The notes under the pieces were generated by a model. The model ran no database searches, was not told the origin of the DNA, and worked only from the letters and a program-made list of their open reading frames with translations. From positions 3,405,501 to 3,469,500 of the forward strand of contig NZ_CP016447.1 of assembly GCF_001714725.1 (NCBI RefSeq): DNA of 64,000 nt, read 5' to 3'. Below, one piece after another: positions 42,289 to 52,020 of the stretch. Source of the DNA: Acidovorax sp. RAC01. GTDB lineage: Bacteria > Pseudomonadota > Gammaproteobacteria > Burkholderiales > Burkholderiaceae_C. A program made the position numbers and the translations under genes. The stretch's first letter is position 1. Each line of letters opens with the position of its first letter.

Positions 42289-44586
42289 ATGCCTCTCGCG
42301 GAACGAACCCTCACCGTGGTCTGCCTCAGCGCAGCCGTGCTGGCGTTTGCCGCGTCGCTGTGGGTGGCAGACCCGGCGCTGAAAGTGTTTCTGGACAACA
42401 CGTCCTGGACGCTTGCGTTCTGGCTGTCAGCGTTCTGGGCATGGCGGGGCTGGTCGGCAGCGCGCTCCTCCGAGTGGCGGCTGCACCGGGGCTTGCTGGC
42501 GTTCACTTTGCTGCTGGCGGTGGGTCAGGGGGTGTGGAACGTGCAGGTGGCCCTGGGCTGGAATCCGTTTCCGGCCCCGGCCGATGCGTTGTTTCTGCTG
42601 GGAGCGCTCCTGTGGACGGTGACCGTCATCCGGGCCACGTTTGCCAGGCTCTCGCGGGAGCGCGCGTACACCGCGGCGCTGGATTTTGGGGGCGCGGTGC
42701 TGGCGCTGCTGGCATTCACCCTGGTCATCTACCTGCCCTCCCGCGGGGTGGGGTCGTGGGCGGTGGGCCTGGTGTTGATTCTGTACCCGGCGGGGTTTCT
42801 GGCTGCGGCTGCGGTGACCGCACTGGCCGTGCCGACGGTGGGCCTGCGCATCGGCCCCGCCCACGCGCTGGTGCTGGCGGGCATGCTGGGCTACGGCATG
42901 AGCTGGATGCAGTGGAACCTGATGGTGATCGGCAGCACCCTGCAGCCAGGCATGTGGTTTAACGCCAGTTTCAGTCTGTCGGCGCTGGCGTTGGGCTGGG
43001 GGGCCCGCGGCCTTCGGTTTGAGGCAACGCAGGACATGGCCTACCGGCACCAGTGCGACCGCTTCATGAACTACGTGCCGCTGATGTCGATGACGCTGGC
43101 GGCGATCACCCTGGTGCTGCTGTTTGTGGCGCCTGATGGGCGTACAGGCATGCAGGCGCTCATCCTTGCGTGCTGCCTGGTGGTGCTGCTGCTGGCCGCC
43201 CTGCGCCAGACGCTGGTGGTGAGCCTGCTCAACCGCCTGCGCACGGCCGAGGCAGCCGTGCTGCGCAACGAAGAGCGGCTGTACCAGGTCGCGCACTTCG
43301 ATGCGCTTACCGGGCTGCCCAACCGCCGGTACTTTGACGATGCGCTGGAGCGCGCCGTGGCCGATGCGTCGCGCTATGCGCAGGCGCCAGACCGCCGCGT
43401 GGCGCTGCTGCTCATCGACCTGGACCACTTCAAGAGCGTCAACGAGACCTATGGCCACCGCGTGGGCGATGCGCTGCTGACCGAGGCTGCGCAGCGCATC
43501 ACGCGTCTGCTGGACGGGCAGGGCCTGGTGTCGCGCCTGGCCAATGACCAGTTCACGGTGATGCTGCTGCGCCCGGCCTCGCGCACCGTGCTGGCCCAGC
43601 TGGCGGCCACGCTGGTCGAGGGGCTGGCGCAACCCTGGGAGCTGTCGGGGGTGGGCGCGCAGTACATGGGTGCGAGCATGGGGATCAGCCTGTACCCCGA
43701 CGATGCGGCCAGCAGCATGGAACTGGTGCAGCACGCACATTCCGCGCTGCACGCCACCAAGAGCGCGGGGCGGGGCTCGTACCGCTTCTACATCGAGGAG
43801 TTCACGCAGATCACCCGCAGCCGGCTGGAGCTGCGCCGCAACCTGTATGGCGCGCTGCAGGGCGGAGAGTTCACGCTGGTGTACCAGCCGCAGCTGAACC
43901 AGCAGCGCCAGACCGTGGGCGCCGAGGCGCTGCTGCGCTGGTCCGTGGACGGCAGGGCGGTGCCCCCCGATGAATTCATACCGCTGGCCGAGGAGAGCGG
44001 GCTCATCGTGCCAATTGGCCTCTGGGTGTTCGAGACCGCATGCCGCCAGCTGGCGCAGTGGCGGGCCGAGGGCTGGCAGGTGCCGGTGATGTCCGTCAAC
44101 GTCTCCACCATCCAGCTGCGCGAGCCCGGCTTTGTGCAGACCCTGCTGGACACGGCCCGGCGCGAAGGCGTGGCGCCCGCAGGCCTGGTGCTGGAGATCA
44201 CCGAGTCTCAGCTGCTCGACGAGTCGCTCTATGCGATTGCGCTGGATCTCCGCAACGCAGGCTTCGTGCTGTCCATCGACGACTTTGGTACCGGGCATTC
44301 GTCGCTCGTCAAGCTCAAGCGGCTGCCGGTGGGCGAGCTCAAGATCGACAAGGAGTTTGTGCGCGACATCGTGGTCGACATGAATGACCGCGAAATCTGC
44401 GCCATGGTGAACGCGCTGGCCCGCACGCTGGGCCTGGAGGTGGTGGCTGAAGGGGTGGAGACCGAAGAGCAGCTGCAGCTGCTGGTGAAAATGGGTTGCC
44501 AGCGTTTTCAGGGCTGGCTGTTTGCACCCGCTCTGGCGCCTGCCCAGTTGGCTGCGCAGTGGCTGCAAAAGCATCCGCAGGGGTAG
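42289..44586 (+). CDS. Membrane-bound diguanylate-cyclase-like (degenerate) / EAL phosphodiesterase
   Basis: The protein has 765 residues. An N-terminal block of about eight to nine membrane helices (residues 1-310) is followed by a GGDEF domain starting FDALTGLPNRRYFDDAL. There the catalytic signature reads RLANDQF (about 415-421) instead of R-GGDEF, so cyclase activity is unlikely. The EAL domain is complete: EALLRW (about 545), NVSTIQL, LEITESQL, DDFGTG, KIDKEFV, AEGVET, QGWLF. It most likely degrades c-di-GMP in response to a signal sensed in the membrane. Chemotaxis genes follow. Confidence 0.92.
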   Translation: MPLAERTLTVVCLSAAVLAFAASLWVADPALKVFLDNTSWTLAFWLSAFWAWRGWSAARSSEWRLHRGLLAFTLLLAVGQGVWNVQVALGWNPFPAPADALFLLGALLWTVTVIRATFARLSRERAYTAALDFGGAVLALLAFTLVIYLPSRGVGSWAVGLVLILYPAGFLAAAAVTALAVPTVGLRIGPAHALVLAGMLGYGMSWMQWNLMVIGSTLQPGMWFNASFSLSALALGWGARGLRFEATQDMAYRHQCDRFMNYVPLMSMTLAAITLVLLFVAPDGRTGMQALILACCLVVLLLAALRQTLVVSLLNRLRTAEAAVLRNEERLYQVAHFDALTGLPNRRYFDDALERAVADASRYAQAPDRRVALLLIDLDHFKSVNETYGHRVGDALLTEAAQRITRLLDGQGLVSRLANDQFTVMLLRPASRTVLAQLAATLVEGLAQPWELSGVGAQYMGASMGISLYPDDAASSMELVQHAHSALHATKSAGRGSYRFYIEEFTQITRSRLELRRNLYGALQGGEFTLVYQPQLNQQRQTVGAEALLRWSVDGRAVPPDEFIPLAEESGLIVPIGLWVFETACRQLAQWRAEGWQVPVMSVNVSTIQLREPGFVQTLLDTARREGVAPAGLVLEITESQLLDESLYAIALDLRNAGFVLSIDDFGTGHSSLVKLKRLPVGELKIDKEFVRDIVVDMNDREICAMVNALARTLGLEVVAEGVETEEQLQLLVKMGCQRFQGWLFAPALAPAQLAAQWLQKHPQG

Positions 44587-44704
44587 CCGGTACTGCCAGC
44601 GCCACGCCATGGGCGTACCGGCTGCGCCGTTGGCGGTCTGTCGTTTCAGCCGTAGCAGCCGATTCACCCGTTCGGGCCAGGTTGTCCGGGCGGGGGGCTT
44701 GTAT

Positions 44705-44780
44705 CTCAAAACGCTATGAAAAACATAGCTATCAAGGCAATGAAAGCCTGGGCCTGCGGCCGGCTTGCTCCCAAAAATGC
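44705..44780 (+). repeat. Intergenic repeat family A, copy 7
   Basis: AACGCTATGAAAAACATAGC, then TATCAAGGCAATGAAAGCCT, and GGCTTGCTCCCAAAAATG at the far end. It sits between convergent genes. Confidence 0.7.
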
Positions 44781-44805
44781 AAAAAAGCGGCCCACAGCCG
44801 CCTTT
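44781..44805 (-). terminator. Terminator of azoR
   Basis: A GCGGC/GCCGC stem extended by AAA/TTT is followed, on the minus strand, by a T run. It lies about 50 bp after the azoR stop. Confidence 0.65.
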
Positions 44806-44852
44806 GCAACGCTGCAGGGGCGCAGGCCCCTGCGGCGCCCCCGATACCTGCG

Positions 44853-45488
44853 TCAGGCAGCGCTGGCCTTGTGGGCCACAGCGCCCGTGTGCTGGGCAAT
44901 ATGTGCCTGTGCCGAAGTCAGGGCCGCTGCCTTGGCGTCAGGGCCCATGGCCACGCCCTCGGCGCGAACAAAGCGCACGTCGGTGATGCCGAAGAAGCCG
45001 AACACCACCTTCAGGTAGCTCTCCTGGTGCTCCATGGCCTGGCCGCCTTCGCTGGTCGAATACACGCCGCCGCGGGTCGATGCCACGATCACCGTCTTGC
45101 CACCGGCCAGGCCCACGGGGCCCTTGTCGGTGTACTTGAAGGTGCGGCCGGCCTGGGCCACGCGGTCGATCCACGCCTTGAGCTGGCTGGGCACCGAGAA
45201 GTTGTACAGCGGCGCGCCGATCACGATCACATCAGCCGCCAGAAACTGGCTCACCAGCGCCTCCGACAGCGCGTTTTCGGCGCGCTCGGCCTCGGTCGCG
45301 GCGGCCTGGCCGGTGCGAAAACCCAGCGACTGGGCCGACAGGTGCGACGGTGCGTTTTCGGCCAGGTCCAGGTACTGCACCGCAGTGCCGGCGTGGGCTG
45401 CCACCCAGGCCGCCACGGTGTTGGCGGTGAGCTGGCGGGATACGGATTGGGTGCCGGTGATGGCCGAGTCGACGTGAAGCAGTTGCAT
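44853..45488 (-). CDS. azoR: FMN-dependent NADH:quinone/azo oxidoreductase
   Basis: The ATG at 45488 gives 211 residues. [19 protein letters not shown] is the FMN phosphate loop. [20 protein letters not shown] and [20 protein letters not shown] are classic AzoR motifs. It catalyses two-electron reduction of quinones and azo dyes, protecting against thiol stress. It is divergent from a LysR regulator, with a strong palindrome between them. Confidence 0.93.
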   Translation of the reverse strand: MQLLHVDSAITGTQSVSRQLTANTVAAWVAAHAGTAVQYLDLAENAPSHLSAQSLGFRTGQAAATEAERAENALSEALVSQFLAADVIVIGAPLYNFSVPSQLKAWIDRVAQAGRTFKYTDKGPVGLAGGKTVIVASTRGGVYSTSEGGQAMEHQESYLKVVFGFFGITDVRFVRAEGVAMGPDAKAAALTSAQAHIAQHTGAVAHKASAA

Positions 45489-45588
45489 GAAAACCTCCGG
45501 TATGGGTGTGGAGCCGCAGGGGGTTGCGACCATGGGTTGAATTCTGAACAGTCAGGCTGGTGTTGATAAGCCAGGGAACTTGCGATAG

Positions 45589-45610
45589 ATTGTTCTATCT
45601 ATAGAACGAT
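45589..45610. promoter_or_regulatory. Operator palindrome between azoR and its LysR regulator
   Basis: ATTGTTCTAT (45589-45598), CT, ATAGAACGAT (45601-45610): 9 of 10 arm positions match. It includes a T-N11-A LysR core. It abuts the regulator start, suggesting autoregulation. Confidence 0.7.
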
Positions 45611-45617
45611 GACTGCC

Positions 45618-46562
45618 ATGCAAGACCTGAACGACATGCTTTATTTCGCCGAGGTGGTGGAGCGCGGTGGCTTTGCAGCTGCCGGGCGCGCCCTGGGCAT
45701 TCCCAAGTCGCGCCTGTCGCGGCGGGTGTCCGAGCTGGAGGCCCAGCTGGGCGTGCGGCTGCTGCAGCGCACCACGCGCCGGCTGTCGCTCACCGAAGTG
45801 GGCGAGGCGTACCTGCGGCACTGCCAGGCCATGCGCGAGTCGGCCCAGGCTGCGGCCGATGTGGCGGCCCAGGTGCAGACGTCGCCCCGCGGCACCATCC
45901 GCGTGAGCTGCCCGGTCACGCTGGCCCAGACGGTGCTGGCCGAGCTGATGCCGCAGTTTCTGTCGACCTTCCCCGAGGTGCGCGTGGAGATGCTGGTGAG
46001 CAACCGCGCCGTCAATCTGGTGGAAGAGGGCATCGACGTGGCCCTGCGGGTGCGCCCCTCGGTGGACGACAGTGGCAGCATGGTGGTCAAGCGGCTCGAC
46101 CATGCCACCCAGATCCTGGTGGCCAGCCCTGAACAGCTGATCCGCCAGGGCACGCCTGCCACGCTGGAAGATCTGGCGCGGCTCGACAGCATCGCCATGT
46201 CGGCGCCGGATGGGCGCTCCACCTGGAACCTCATCGGCCCCGGCGGTGTGCACCAGGTGGTGCAACACACGCCGCGCTATGTGGCCGACGACCTGCTCAC
46301 CCTCAAGATGGCCGCCGTGGCCGGCACCGGCATCTGCTGGATGCCCGACTACATGTGCCAGGACGAAATCCGCGAGGGGCGGCTGGTGCGCGTGCTGCCT
46401 GCGTGGGCGCCAGCGCCCGCCATCGTGCATGCCGTGTTCCCGTCACGCCGCGGGCTCTCGCCGGCCGTGCGCCGGTTTCTGGACTACCTGGGCGAGGCCA
46501 TGCCCGGCCGCAGCAGCCACGCCACGCGGCAGGCGCTGCAGGCAGACGGCGCAGGCATCTGA
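45618..46562 (+). CDS. LysR-family regulator of azoR
   Basis: The ATG at 45618 (314 residues, MQDLNDMLYFAEVVERGGFA) is preferred; an ATG at 45609 lies inside the operator palindrome. The DNA-binding helix is AAAGRALGIPKSRLSRRVSE, and the linker is LQRTTRRLSLTEVGEAYLRH. The effector domain resembles the CrgA/AaeR-like group (TSPRGTIRVSCPVTLAQTVL). It probably controls azoR in response to quinones or electrophiles. Confidence 0.87.
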   Translation: MQDLNDMLYFAEVVERGGFAAAGRALGIPKSRLSRRVSELEAQLGVRLLQRTTRRLSLTEVGEAYLRHCQAMRESAQAAADVAAQVQTSPRGTIRVSCPVTLAQTVLAELMPQFLSTFPEVRVEMLVSNRAVNLVEEGIDVALRVRPSVDDSGSMVVKRLDHATQILVASPEQLIRQGTPATLEDLARLDSIAMSAPDGRSTWNLIGPGGVHQVVQHTPRYVADDLLTLKMAAVAGTGICWMPDYMCQDEIREGRLVRVLPAWAPAPAIVHAVFPSRRGLSPAVRRFLDYLGEAMPGRSSHATRQALQADGAGI

Positions 46563-46817
46563 GCCGGCCCGGGCCGGCAACGGGCAGCGGCGCAGCCCGC
46601 GCCCGCCAGAAGCTTGGCGCTGCAGGAGCGCCGCCGGCGGCTGCATGGGCTCCCGCTGCATCAAAGACCATGGCGCGCCGGTCCAAACCCCAAGGCACAT
46701 CGCTTTTGGGGTGACAATGCAACCAATTGCAACCTGACCCTGCGGCCGTTGCACGGGGGCGCCGCTCCCTTTGCAGGCCCATCCACCGACCTGCATCGCA
46801 CGCCTGGACCCACTGCC

Positions 46818-47687
46818 GTGAGCACTCCACACCCCGTTGATCTGGATCTGAAGCAGGCGCGTGCGCACCCCGCCGTACGCGCCATCGTCATCCCTCCGTG
46901 CCCTGAATCGCTGCTGCGGCTGCAGCAGATCGTGGCCGGGCCCGAGGTGGACCTGCAGGCCCTGGGCCAGCTGGCGGCATCCGATGTGGCCATGGCTGCG
47001 GCGCTGATGCGGGTGGCCAACAGCCCCCTGCATGGCCTGGCGCAGCCGGTGCAGACGGTGGGCATGGCGCTCACGGTGCTGGGATTGCGGCCCTCGGTGG
47101 AATTGCTGTCGGCGTTCATCACGCGCCATGCGCTCAACGTGCGCTCGCCGCTGCTCGACCATTTCTGGGAAAGCTCGCAACGCCGTGCCATTGCGTGCGA
47201 GCACATCGGTCGTCAGCTCTACAGCCTGGACCCCGGGCTGGGCTACAGCTTCGGGCTGTTTTGCCATGTGGGCATACCGGTGCTGGTCAAGGCAGTGCGG
47301 GGGTATTCGTCCACCGTGACCGAAGCGCTGGCCCGCAAGGACCGCACCTTCACCCAGACCGAGAACGCCAACCATCAAACCGACCATGCCGTGGTGGGCG
47401 CCATCGTGGCGCGCACCTGGCATCTGCCAGCCGCGGTGGCGCAGGCCGTGTGGCTGCACCACGACTTTGCCTGTCTGGCCGATGAGCGCTTTGACCCGAC
47501 GGTGCGGCACCTGGTAGCCATGGGCGCGCTGGCCGATTACCTGGTCACGCACCACGAAAACCTGCCCCCCACGCGCGAGTGGCAACTGCACGGCGAGGCG
47601 TGCATGGAGCACCTGCACGTCACGCAGGATGAGTTGGACCACTGGATTGATGCGCTGTACCCAGCCTTCGAGGCTGTTGTTTTCTAG
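46818..47687 (+). CDS. HDOD-domain protein
   Basis: The GTG at 46818 gives 289 residues; the frame continues upstream without domain similarity or start signals. HDOD features are AIVIPPCPESLLRLQQIVAG, MAAALMRVANSPLHG, TVLGLRPSVELLSAFI and FGLFCHVGIPVL. Later it has TDHAVVGAIVARTWHLP and VWLHHDF. These are HD-fold proteins without catalytic function that act in signalling and motility. It sits before three chemoreceptor genes. Confidence 0.82.
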   Translation: MSTPHPVDLDLKQARAHPAVRAIVIPPCPESLLRLQQIVAGPEVDLQALGQLAASDVAMAAALMRVANSPLHGLAQPVQTVGMALTVLGLRPSVELLSAFITRHALNVRSPLLDHFWESSQRRAIACEHIGRQLYSLDPGLGYSFGLFCHVGIPVLVKAVRGYSSTVTEALARKDRTFTQTENANHQTDHAVVGAIVARTWHLPAAVAQAVWLHHDFACLADERFDPTVRHLVAMGALADYLVTHHENLPPTREWQLHGEACMEHLHVTQDELDHWIDALYPAFEAVVF

Positions 47688-47812
47688 CCAGTTCGGCGAC
47701 TTTTTTTGCACGATTTGCGGTGGCGCCGCTGTTGCGAGCGAATTTGTGTCCGTTTGTGCGCGCAGTGGAGCATGCTGGGTCTGAACCAATCTTTGTCACT
47801 TAGAAAGCCGTT

Positions 47813-49612
47813 ATGAACCAATTGAAGATATCGACGCGCCTGACCTTTGGATTCAGCGTGCTCGTTGTGCTTCTCGTCATTCTGGGTGGCGTGGCTTTGC
47901 TGCGATCTGCCAGTCAGCAAGATGAACTGCGCGATGTGGTCGAGCAGCGCATACCAATCACCAAAGCGGTCGGCGAGTTGGCCACCGGCGTCGATGTGCA
48001 GGCTATCCAGTTCCGCAATCTGGCCATCTTTACCAGCGAACCGATTGTCAAAAGTTCCCTGGATCACCTATCCGCAAGCCGCGCGCTCGTCACCGAAAAG
48101 TACAAAGAGCTTGATGGACTGATCACCAGCGCCAAGGGGCGACAGCTGCTCGATCGCGCCAGGCAGCAGCGGGCCGATTTCGTGAAACTGGGGGATGAAT
48201 ACGTGGCCCTTATCAAGCAGGGCAACAAGGACGCCGCCATACAGCTGCTGGAAGAAAAATTGCGTCCTACGCAGCTTGCCTATCAGGCCACCATCGAAGA
48301 AGTGATTGGCTACCAAAACGTCATCACCAAGGAGGCCGGTGAGCGCGCCGAGGCCAGCGCGAGCGCGCTGCAGCGCGATGTGCTGCTTGCGGCTGTGACC
48401 GCCATCGCCCTGGCCATCTTCCTTGCTGTCAGCACCATCCGCTCCATCACACGACCGCTGGAGATGGCGGTCCAGGTGGCCGACAGCATTGCTGGAGGTG
48501 ACCTGGGCACGCCGATCACGGTGCATTCGAAGGACGAAACGGGCCAGCTCCTGGGCGCCCTGCAGCGCATGCAGCAAAGCCTGGCCAATACCGTCAGCAC
48601 AGTCCGCCAGAACGCCGAAGGCGTGGCCTCGGCCAGCTCGCAGATCGCCTCGGGCAACAACGACCTGTCAGCCCGCACCGAACAGCAGGCCAGCGCCCTG
48701 GAAGAAACGGCAGCTTCCATGGAAGAGCTGGGCTCCACCGTGCGCCAGAATGCCGACAACGCCCGCACCGCCAACCAGCTGGCGATGACCGCATCCACCG
48801 TAGCCACCCAGGGTGGCCAGGTGGTGGCCGAAGTGGTCGAGACCATGAAAGGCATCAACGCCAGCAGCAACAAGATTGCCGACATCATCAGCGTCATCGA
48901 CGGCATTGCGTTCCAGACCAACATCCTGGCGCTCAACGCCGCCGTGGAAGCCGCCCGCGCGGGCGAACAGGGCCGGGGATTTGCCGTGGTGGCCGGAGAA
49001 GTGCGCAGCCTGGCCGGGCGCAGCGCCGAAGCGGCCAAGGAAATCAAGAGCCTGATCAGCGCCAGCGTGGAACGCGTGGAGCAGGGCAGCCAGCTGGTGG
49101 ACAAGGCCGGGGCCACGATGACGGAAGTGGTGACCGCCATCCGGCGGGTGACGGACATCATGGGCGAGATCAGTGCCGCCAGCAGCGAACAAAGCGCAGG
49201 GGTGGGGCAGGTGGGAGAAGCGGTGACGCAGATGGACCAGGCCACGCAGCAAAACGCGGCGCTGGTGGAAGAAATGGCCGCAGCGGCCAGTGCGCTGAAC
49301 GCGCAGGCGGGTGAACTGGTGAACGCGGTGGCCGTGTTCAACCTGGGGGCAGGGAGCCAGGGCCATGCGGCAGCAGCTGCGCGGTTTGCCACGCCTGCAC
49401 CCGCTGTTCGCGCCACTGCAACCGCCGCTGTAGTGCAGCGCTCGACAGCACGGGTGGGCCACAGCAAGCCCGACAGCAAACCAGCCAGCCTTCGCCAAGG
49501 CGTGAGCGCACCCAAAGCAGCCCGGCCCTTGTCGGCGCCCGCGGGGCAAGGCCACAGTCCGAAGGCGCCGGCTGCAGGCGCGGACGACAAGGGTGAGTGG
49601 GAGAGTTTTTGA
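47813..49612 (+). CDS. Methyl-accepting chemotaxis protein with C-terminal EWESF tail
   Basis: The protein has 599 residues: TM1 about 10-31, a four-helix periplasmic sensor (32-188), TM2 about 189-208, HAMP 209-262 and a signalling domain with hairpin tip [20 protein letters not shown]. An Ala/Pro-rich linker of about 80 residues ends in EWESF. This is close to the NWETF pentapeptide that tethers CheR and CheB in high-abundance receptors. The ligand is unknown. It is convergent with the next receptor gene. Confidence 0.93.
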   Translation: MNQLKISTRLTFGFSVLVVLLVILGGVALLRSASQQDELRDVVEQRIPITKAVGELATGVDVQAIQFRNLAIFTSEPIVKSSLDHLSASRALVTEKYKELDGLITSAKGRQLLDRARQQRADFVKLGDEYVALIKQGNKDAAIQLLEEKLRPTQLAYQATIEEVIGYQNVITKEAGERAEASASALQRDVLLAAVTAIALAIFLAVSTIRSITRPLEMAVQVADSIAGGDLGTPITVHSKDETGQLLGALQRMQQSLANTVSTVRQNAEGVASASSQIASGNNDLSARTEQQASALEETAASMEELGSTVRQNADNARTANQLAMTASTVATQGGQVVAEVVETMKGINASSNKIADIISVIDGIAFQTNILALNAAVEAARAGEQGRGFAVVAGEVRSLAGRSAEAAKEIKSLISASVERVEQGSQLVDKAGATMTEVVTAIRRVTDIMGEISAASSEQSAGVGQVGEAVTQMDQATQQNAALVEEMAAAASALNAQAGELVNAVAVFNLGAGSQGHAAAAARFATPAPAVRATATAAVVQRSTARVGHSKPDSKPASLRQGVSAPKAARPLSAPAGQGHSPKAPAAGADDKGEWESF

Positions 49613-49736
49613 TGCCGGTGCCCCGGGCCCAGCCGTGCGGCAGGGCCTGAGCGTGGTCCGCCCCCCGCAAGCTGTGTCCCTCGGCTGTACCCAACGCGGT
49701 TGAGCGCTGGGGGGGGCAGCTGGGCCCGGGAGGTCT

Positions 49737-51395
49737 TTACCCCGGCAGGCGACATTGCGCAGGTGCGCCCAGTCGGGTGGCTGAGGGTTGCGAGCGACGT
49801 GCCGACGCGTAAGCCTCGCCGGTGCTGGAACCACCGTGCACACGGAAGACTTCCACCAGTTCGGCCAGGCGATGCGCCTGTTCGCGAAGCTCCTGTGCAG
49901 CCGAGGTACTTTCGCCCACCAGCGCGCCGTTTTGCTGGGTCATCTGGTCCAGCTGCGTGACCGCGACATTGACCTGCGAGATCCCCTCACTTTGCTCCGA
50001 CGCAGCCGTGCTGATCTCGCCAATGATGCCGTTGACCTTCTGCACACCCTGCACAATTTCGTTCATGGTGACGCCGGCATTGGCGACCTGTTGGGTGCCA
50101 GAGTCCACTTTCTCCACACTGGTCTGGATGAGCGCCTTGATTTCCTTGGCCGCTTCGGCACTGCGCTGCGCCAGGCTGCGCACTTCGGTAGCGACCACGG
50201 CAAAGCCGCGGCCCTGCTCGCCCGCACGGGCGGCTTCCACGGCAGCATTCAGGGCCAGGATGTTGGTCTGGAAGGCGATGCCGTCGATCACACCGATGAT
50301 GTCGGCAATCTTCTGGCTGCTTTGGTGAATGTCTTGCATGGTGGTCACCACCTGCTGCATGACTTCACCGCCGCGGGTAGCGGTGCTGGCCGCTGCAGTG
50401 GCCAGCTGGTTGGCCTGGCGGGCGGAGTCTGCGCTCTGGCGTACGGTGGCAGTGAGCTCTTCCATGCTGGCGGCGGTCTGTTCCAGGCTGCTGGCGGCCT
50501 GCTCCGTGCGTTGCCCCAGATTCTGGTTTCCGCTCGAAATCTGGTCGCTCGTGGCACGCAGTTGCGCGATGTTGTCCCGCACGGTCGACACCAGTGTATG
50601 AAAGCGCTGCTGCATGTCGCGCACGGCTGTCAGCACGCTGCCGGCGTCGCCCGCCCGCACGTTCACAGGCACGGTCAGGTCGCCCTGCTGCATGGCGTGC
50701 ACGATGGCGCGCACCTCGCTGGGCTCCGCGCCCAGTTCGCGGTTGATGCTGCGCGAAAGCAGCACGGTGACCGCAACGCTGACCAGGACCGCCAGGAGCG
50801 TGATAGCCAGCATGACTTTGGTGAACTGGTTGGCATCCTTGTTGGCGGTATCGCTGTTGGCGATGATCTTGACCTCCTCGAAGTCGATCAACTTGTTGGC
50901 TGCAGCGAGCCACTGTTCGTATTGCGGCTTGGCCTGTGTCCACAGCAGGGCTTCTGCGCCAGCGCGATCACCTGCCTGCATCAGCGCAACCACTTTCTCG
51001 GTCGTGGCCACCGTACGGGCTTCGATCTCCTTGAGCGCCTGCACCATGGGAGCCACTTCAGGCGAAATCTGTGCGCTGCTCTTGAGCACGGCATCCAGCT
51101 GCGTGGATGACTTGGCATAGAAATCGGCCAGACGCTTGATGGATTCCAGCTCCTTCTTGCGGGCTTCCTCACTCGGTGCCAGCACCACATCACGCACGGC
51201 AATGGACCGGTCGTGCGCCGAACCGCGGAAGTTGATGGCGGCGCGCTGAATGACAGCGTTTTGGCTGGCATTGGTCGTGAGGGCTGTGTCGATGCCCCGG
51301 GCCACCATCACGCTGTAGATCGACATGCAGAGCAGCGCAAATATGACCAGACCAAATCCGGCCATCAGCCGGTGACTGATTTTCCAAGTATTCAT
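49737..51395 (-). CDS. Methyl-accepting chemotaxis protein
   Basis: The protein has 552 residues: TM1 about 10-32, a four-helix sensor (33-195), TM2 ([20 protein letters not shown]), HAMP and a signalling domain with tip [20 protein letters not shown]. It has no C-terminal pentapeptide tail; it ends in a basic, non-conserved stretch. The tip and flanking DNA are very similar to the other two receptor genes here. It diverges from the third receptor gene across a 625-bp gap. Confidence 0.92.
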   Translation of the reverse strand: MNTWKISHRLMAGFGLVIFALLCMSIYSVMVARGIDTALTTNASQNAVIQRAAINFRGSAHDRSIAVRDVVLAPSEEARKKELESIKRLADFYAKSSTQLDAVLKSSAQISPEVAPMVQALKEIEARTVATTEKVVALMQAGDRAGAEALLWTQAKPQYEQWLAAANKLIDFEEVKIIANSDTANKDANQFTKVMLAITLLAVLVSVAVTVLLSRSINRELGAEPSEVRAIVHAMQQGDLTVPVNVRAGDAGSVLTAVRDMQQRFHTLVSTVRDNIAQLRATSDQISSGNQNLGQRTEQAASSLEQTAASMEELTATVRQSADSARQANQLATAAASTATRGGEVMQQVVTTMQDIHQSSQKIADIIGVIDGIAFQTNILALNAAVEAARAGEQGRGFAVVATEVRSLAQRSAEAAKEIKALIQTSVEKVDSGTQQVANAGVTMNEIVQGVQKVNGIIGEISTAASEQSEGISQVNVAVTQLDQMTQQNGALVGESTSAAQELREQAHRLAELVEVFRVHGGSSTGEAYASARRSQPSATRLGAPAQCRLPG

Positions 51396-52020
51396 GAGAT
51401 TCCTAAGTAGGGGAAAGTGACAGGTTGGCCGACGTTACGTCTTGGTTGCACTGATTTGGTGCTGTCAAATGTTACTTTTTGGTGCAAATCAGTGCAGCCC
51501 GGGACAAATATGTCCCTCCAAGCCCGCAATTTTACCGTTCAAAACGTTATAAATGATACAAAAGATAAATGTGTGAGATTGAAATCCCCTATCAGGTGCG
51601 GCGCGAAGGGCCAGGGGGTTCGAACGCGTGCAACGCGGGCGGCGCCGGCGCGCCTGACGCCTGGCGTCTGGGGTACGGGCTTGCAGGCCGGCAACGCAAC
51701 AGGCAGTAGCCCATGGCAACCGGGGCAAAGCACGCCATGCGCAAGAGGCGTTCGTGGGATTCCTGATAACCATTTTTACGAGTAGCAGGTGCAGGCCGCG
51801 TTCATGTCGCGCGAGCCGCGGGTGTCGCGAGGCCCTTTCGGGCCAGGTCATTGCCGTTCAGTGGCCCATCCTTGATTCAGATCATTTGTTTGGCCTTGGC
51901 ATGCGCACCGGGCTGTTACAAAATGAATCAAATCGTCAGCATTTCGCCGTCCGGCGTTTCGAGGCCGGGCCTTTTCGTCGCTCGGTCGTCCGTCCGCTTT
52001 CGGTCCTTCAGGAGACCTCC
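51396..52020. other. Divergent intergenic region (625 bp) between two receptor genes
   Basis: No gene is supported. It is AT-rich near 51430-51590 and contains a perfect 11-bp inverted repeat (GCACTGATTTG 51448-51458 / CAAATCAGTGC 51485-51495) about 55 bp before the minus-strand receptor start. No motility sigma factor (FliA) promoter could be fixed with confidence. A GGTTCGAAC T-loop-like string near 51617 is not part of a tRNA. Confidence 0.5.

Noticed and set aside
42427..44709. Open frame of about 760 codons opposite the GGDEF/EAL gene
   Set aside because: It mirrors the real gene and is rich in His, Gln and Arg without motifs, a typical antisense artefact.
51600..51660. T-loop-like GGTTCGAAC suggesting a tRNA
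   Set aside because: No acceptor stem, anticodon arm or D-arm can be folded around it.
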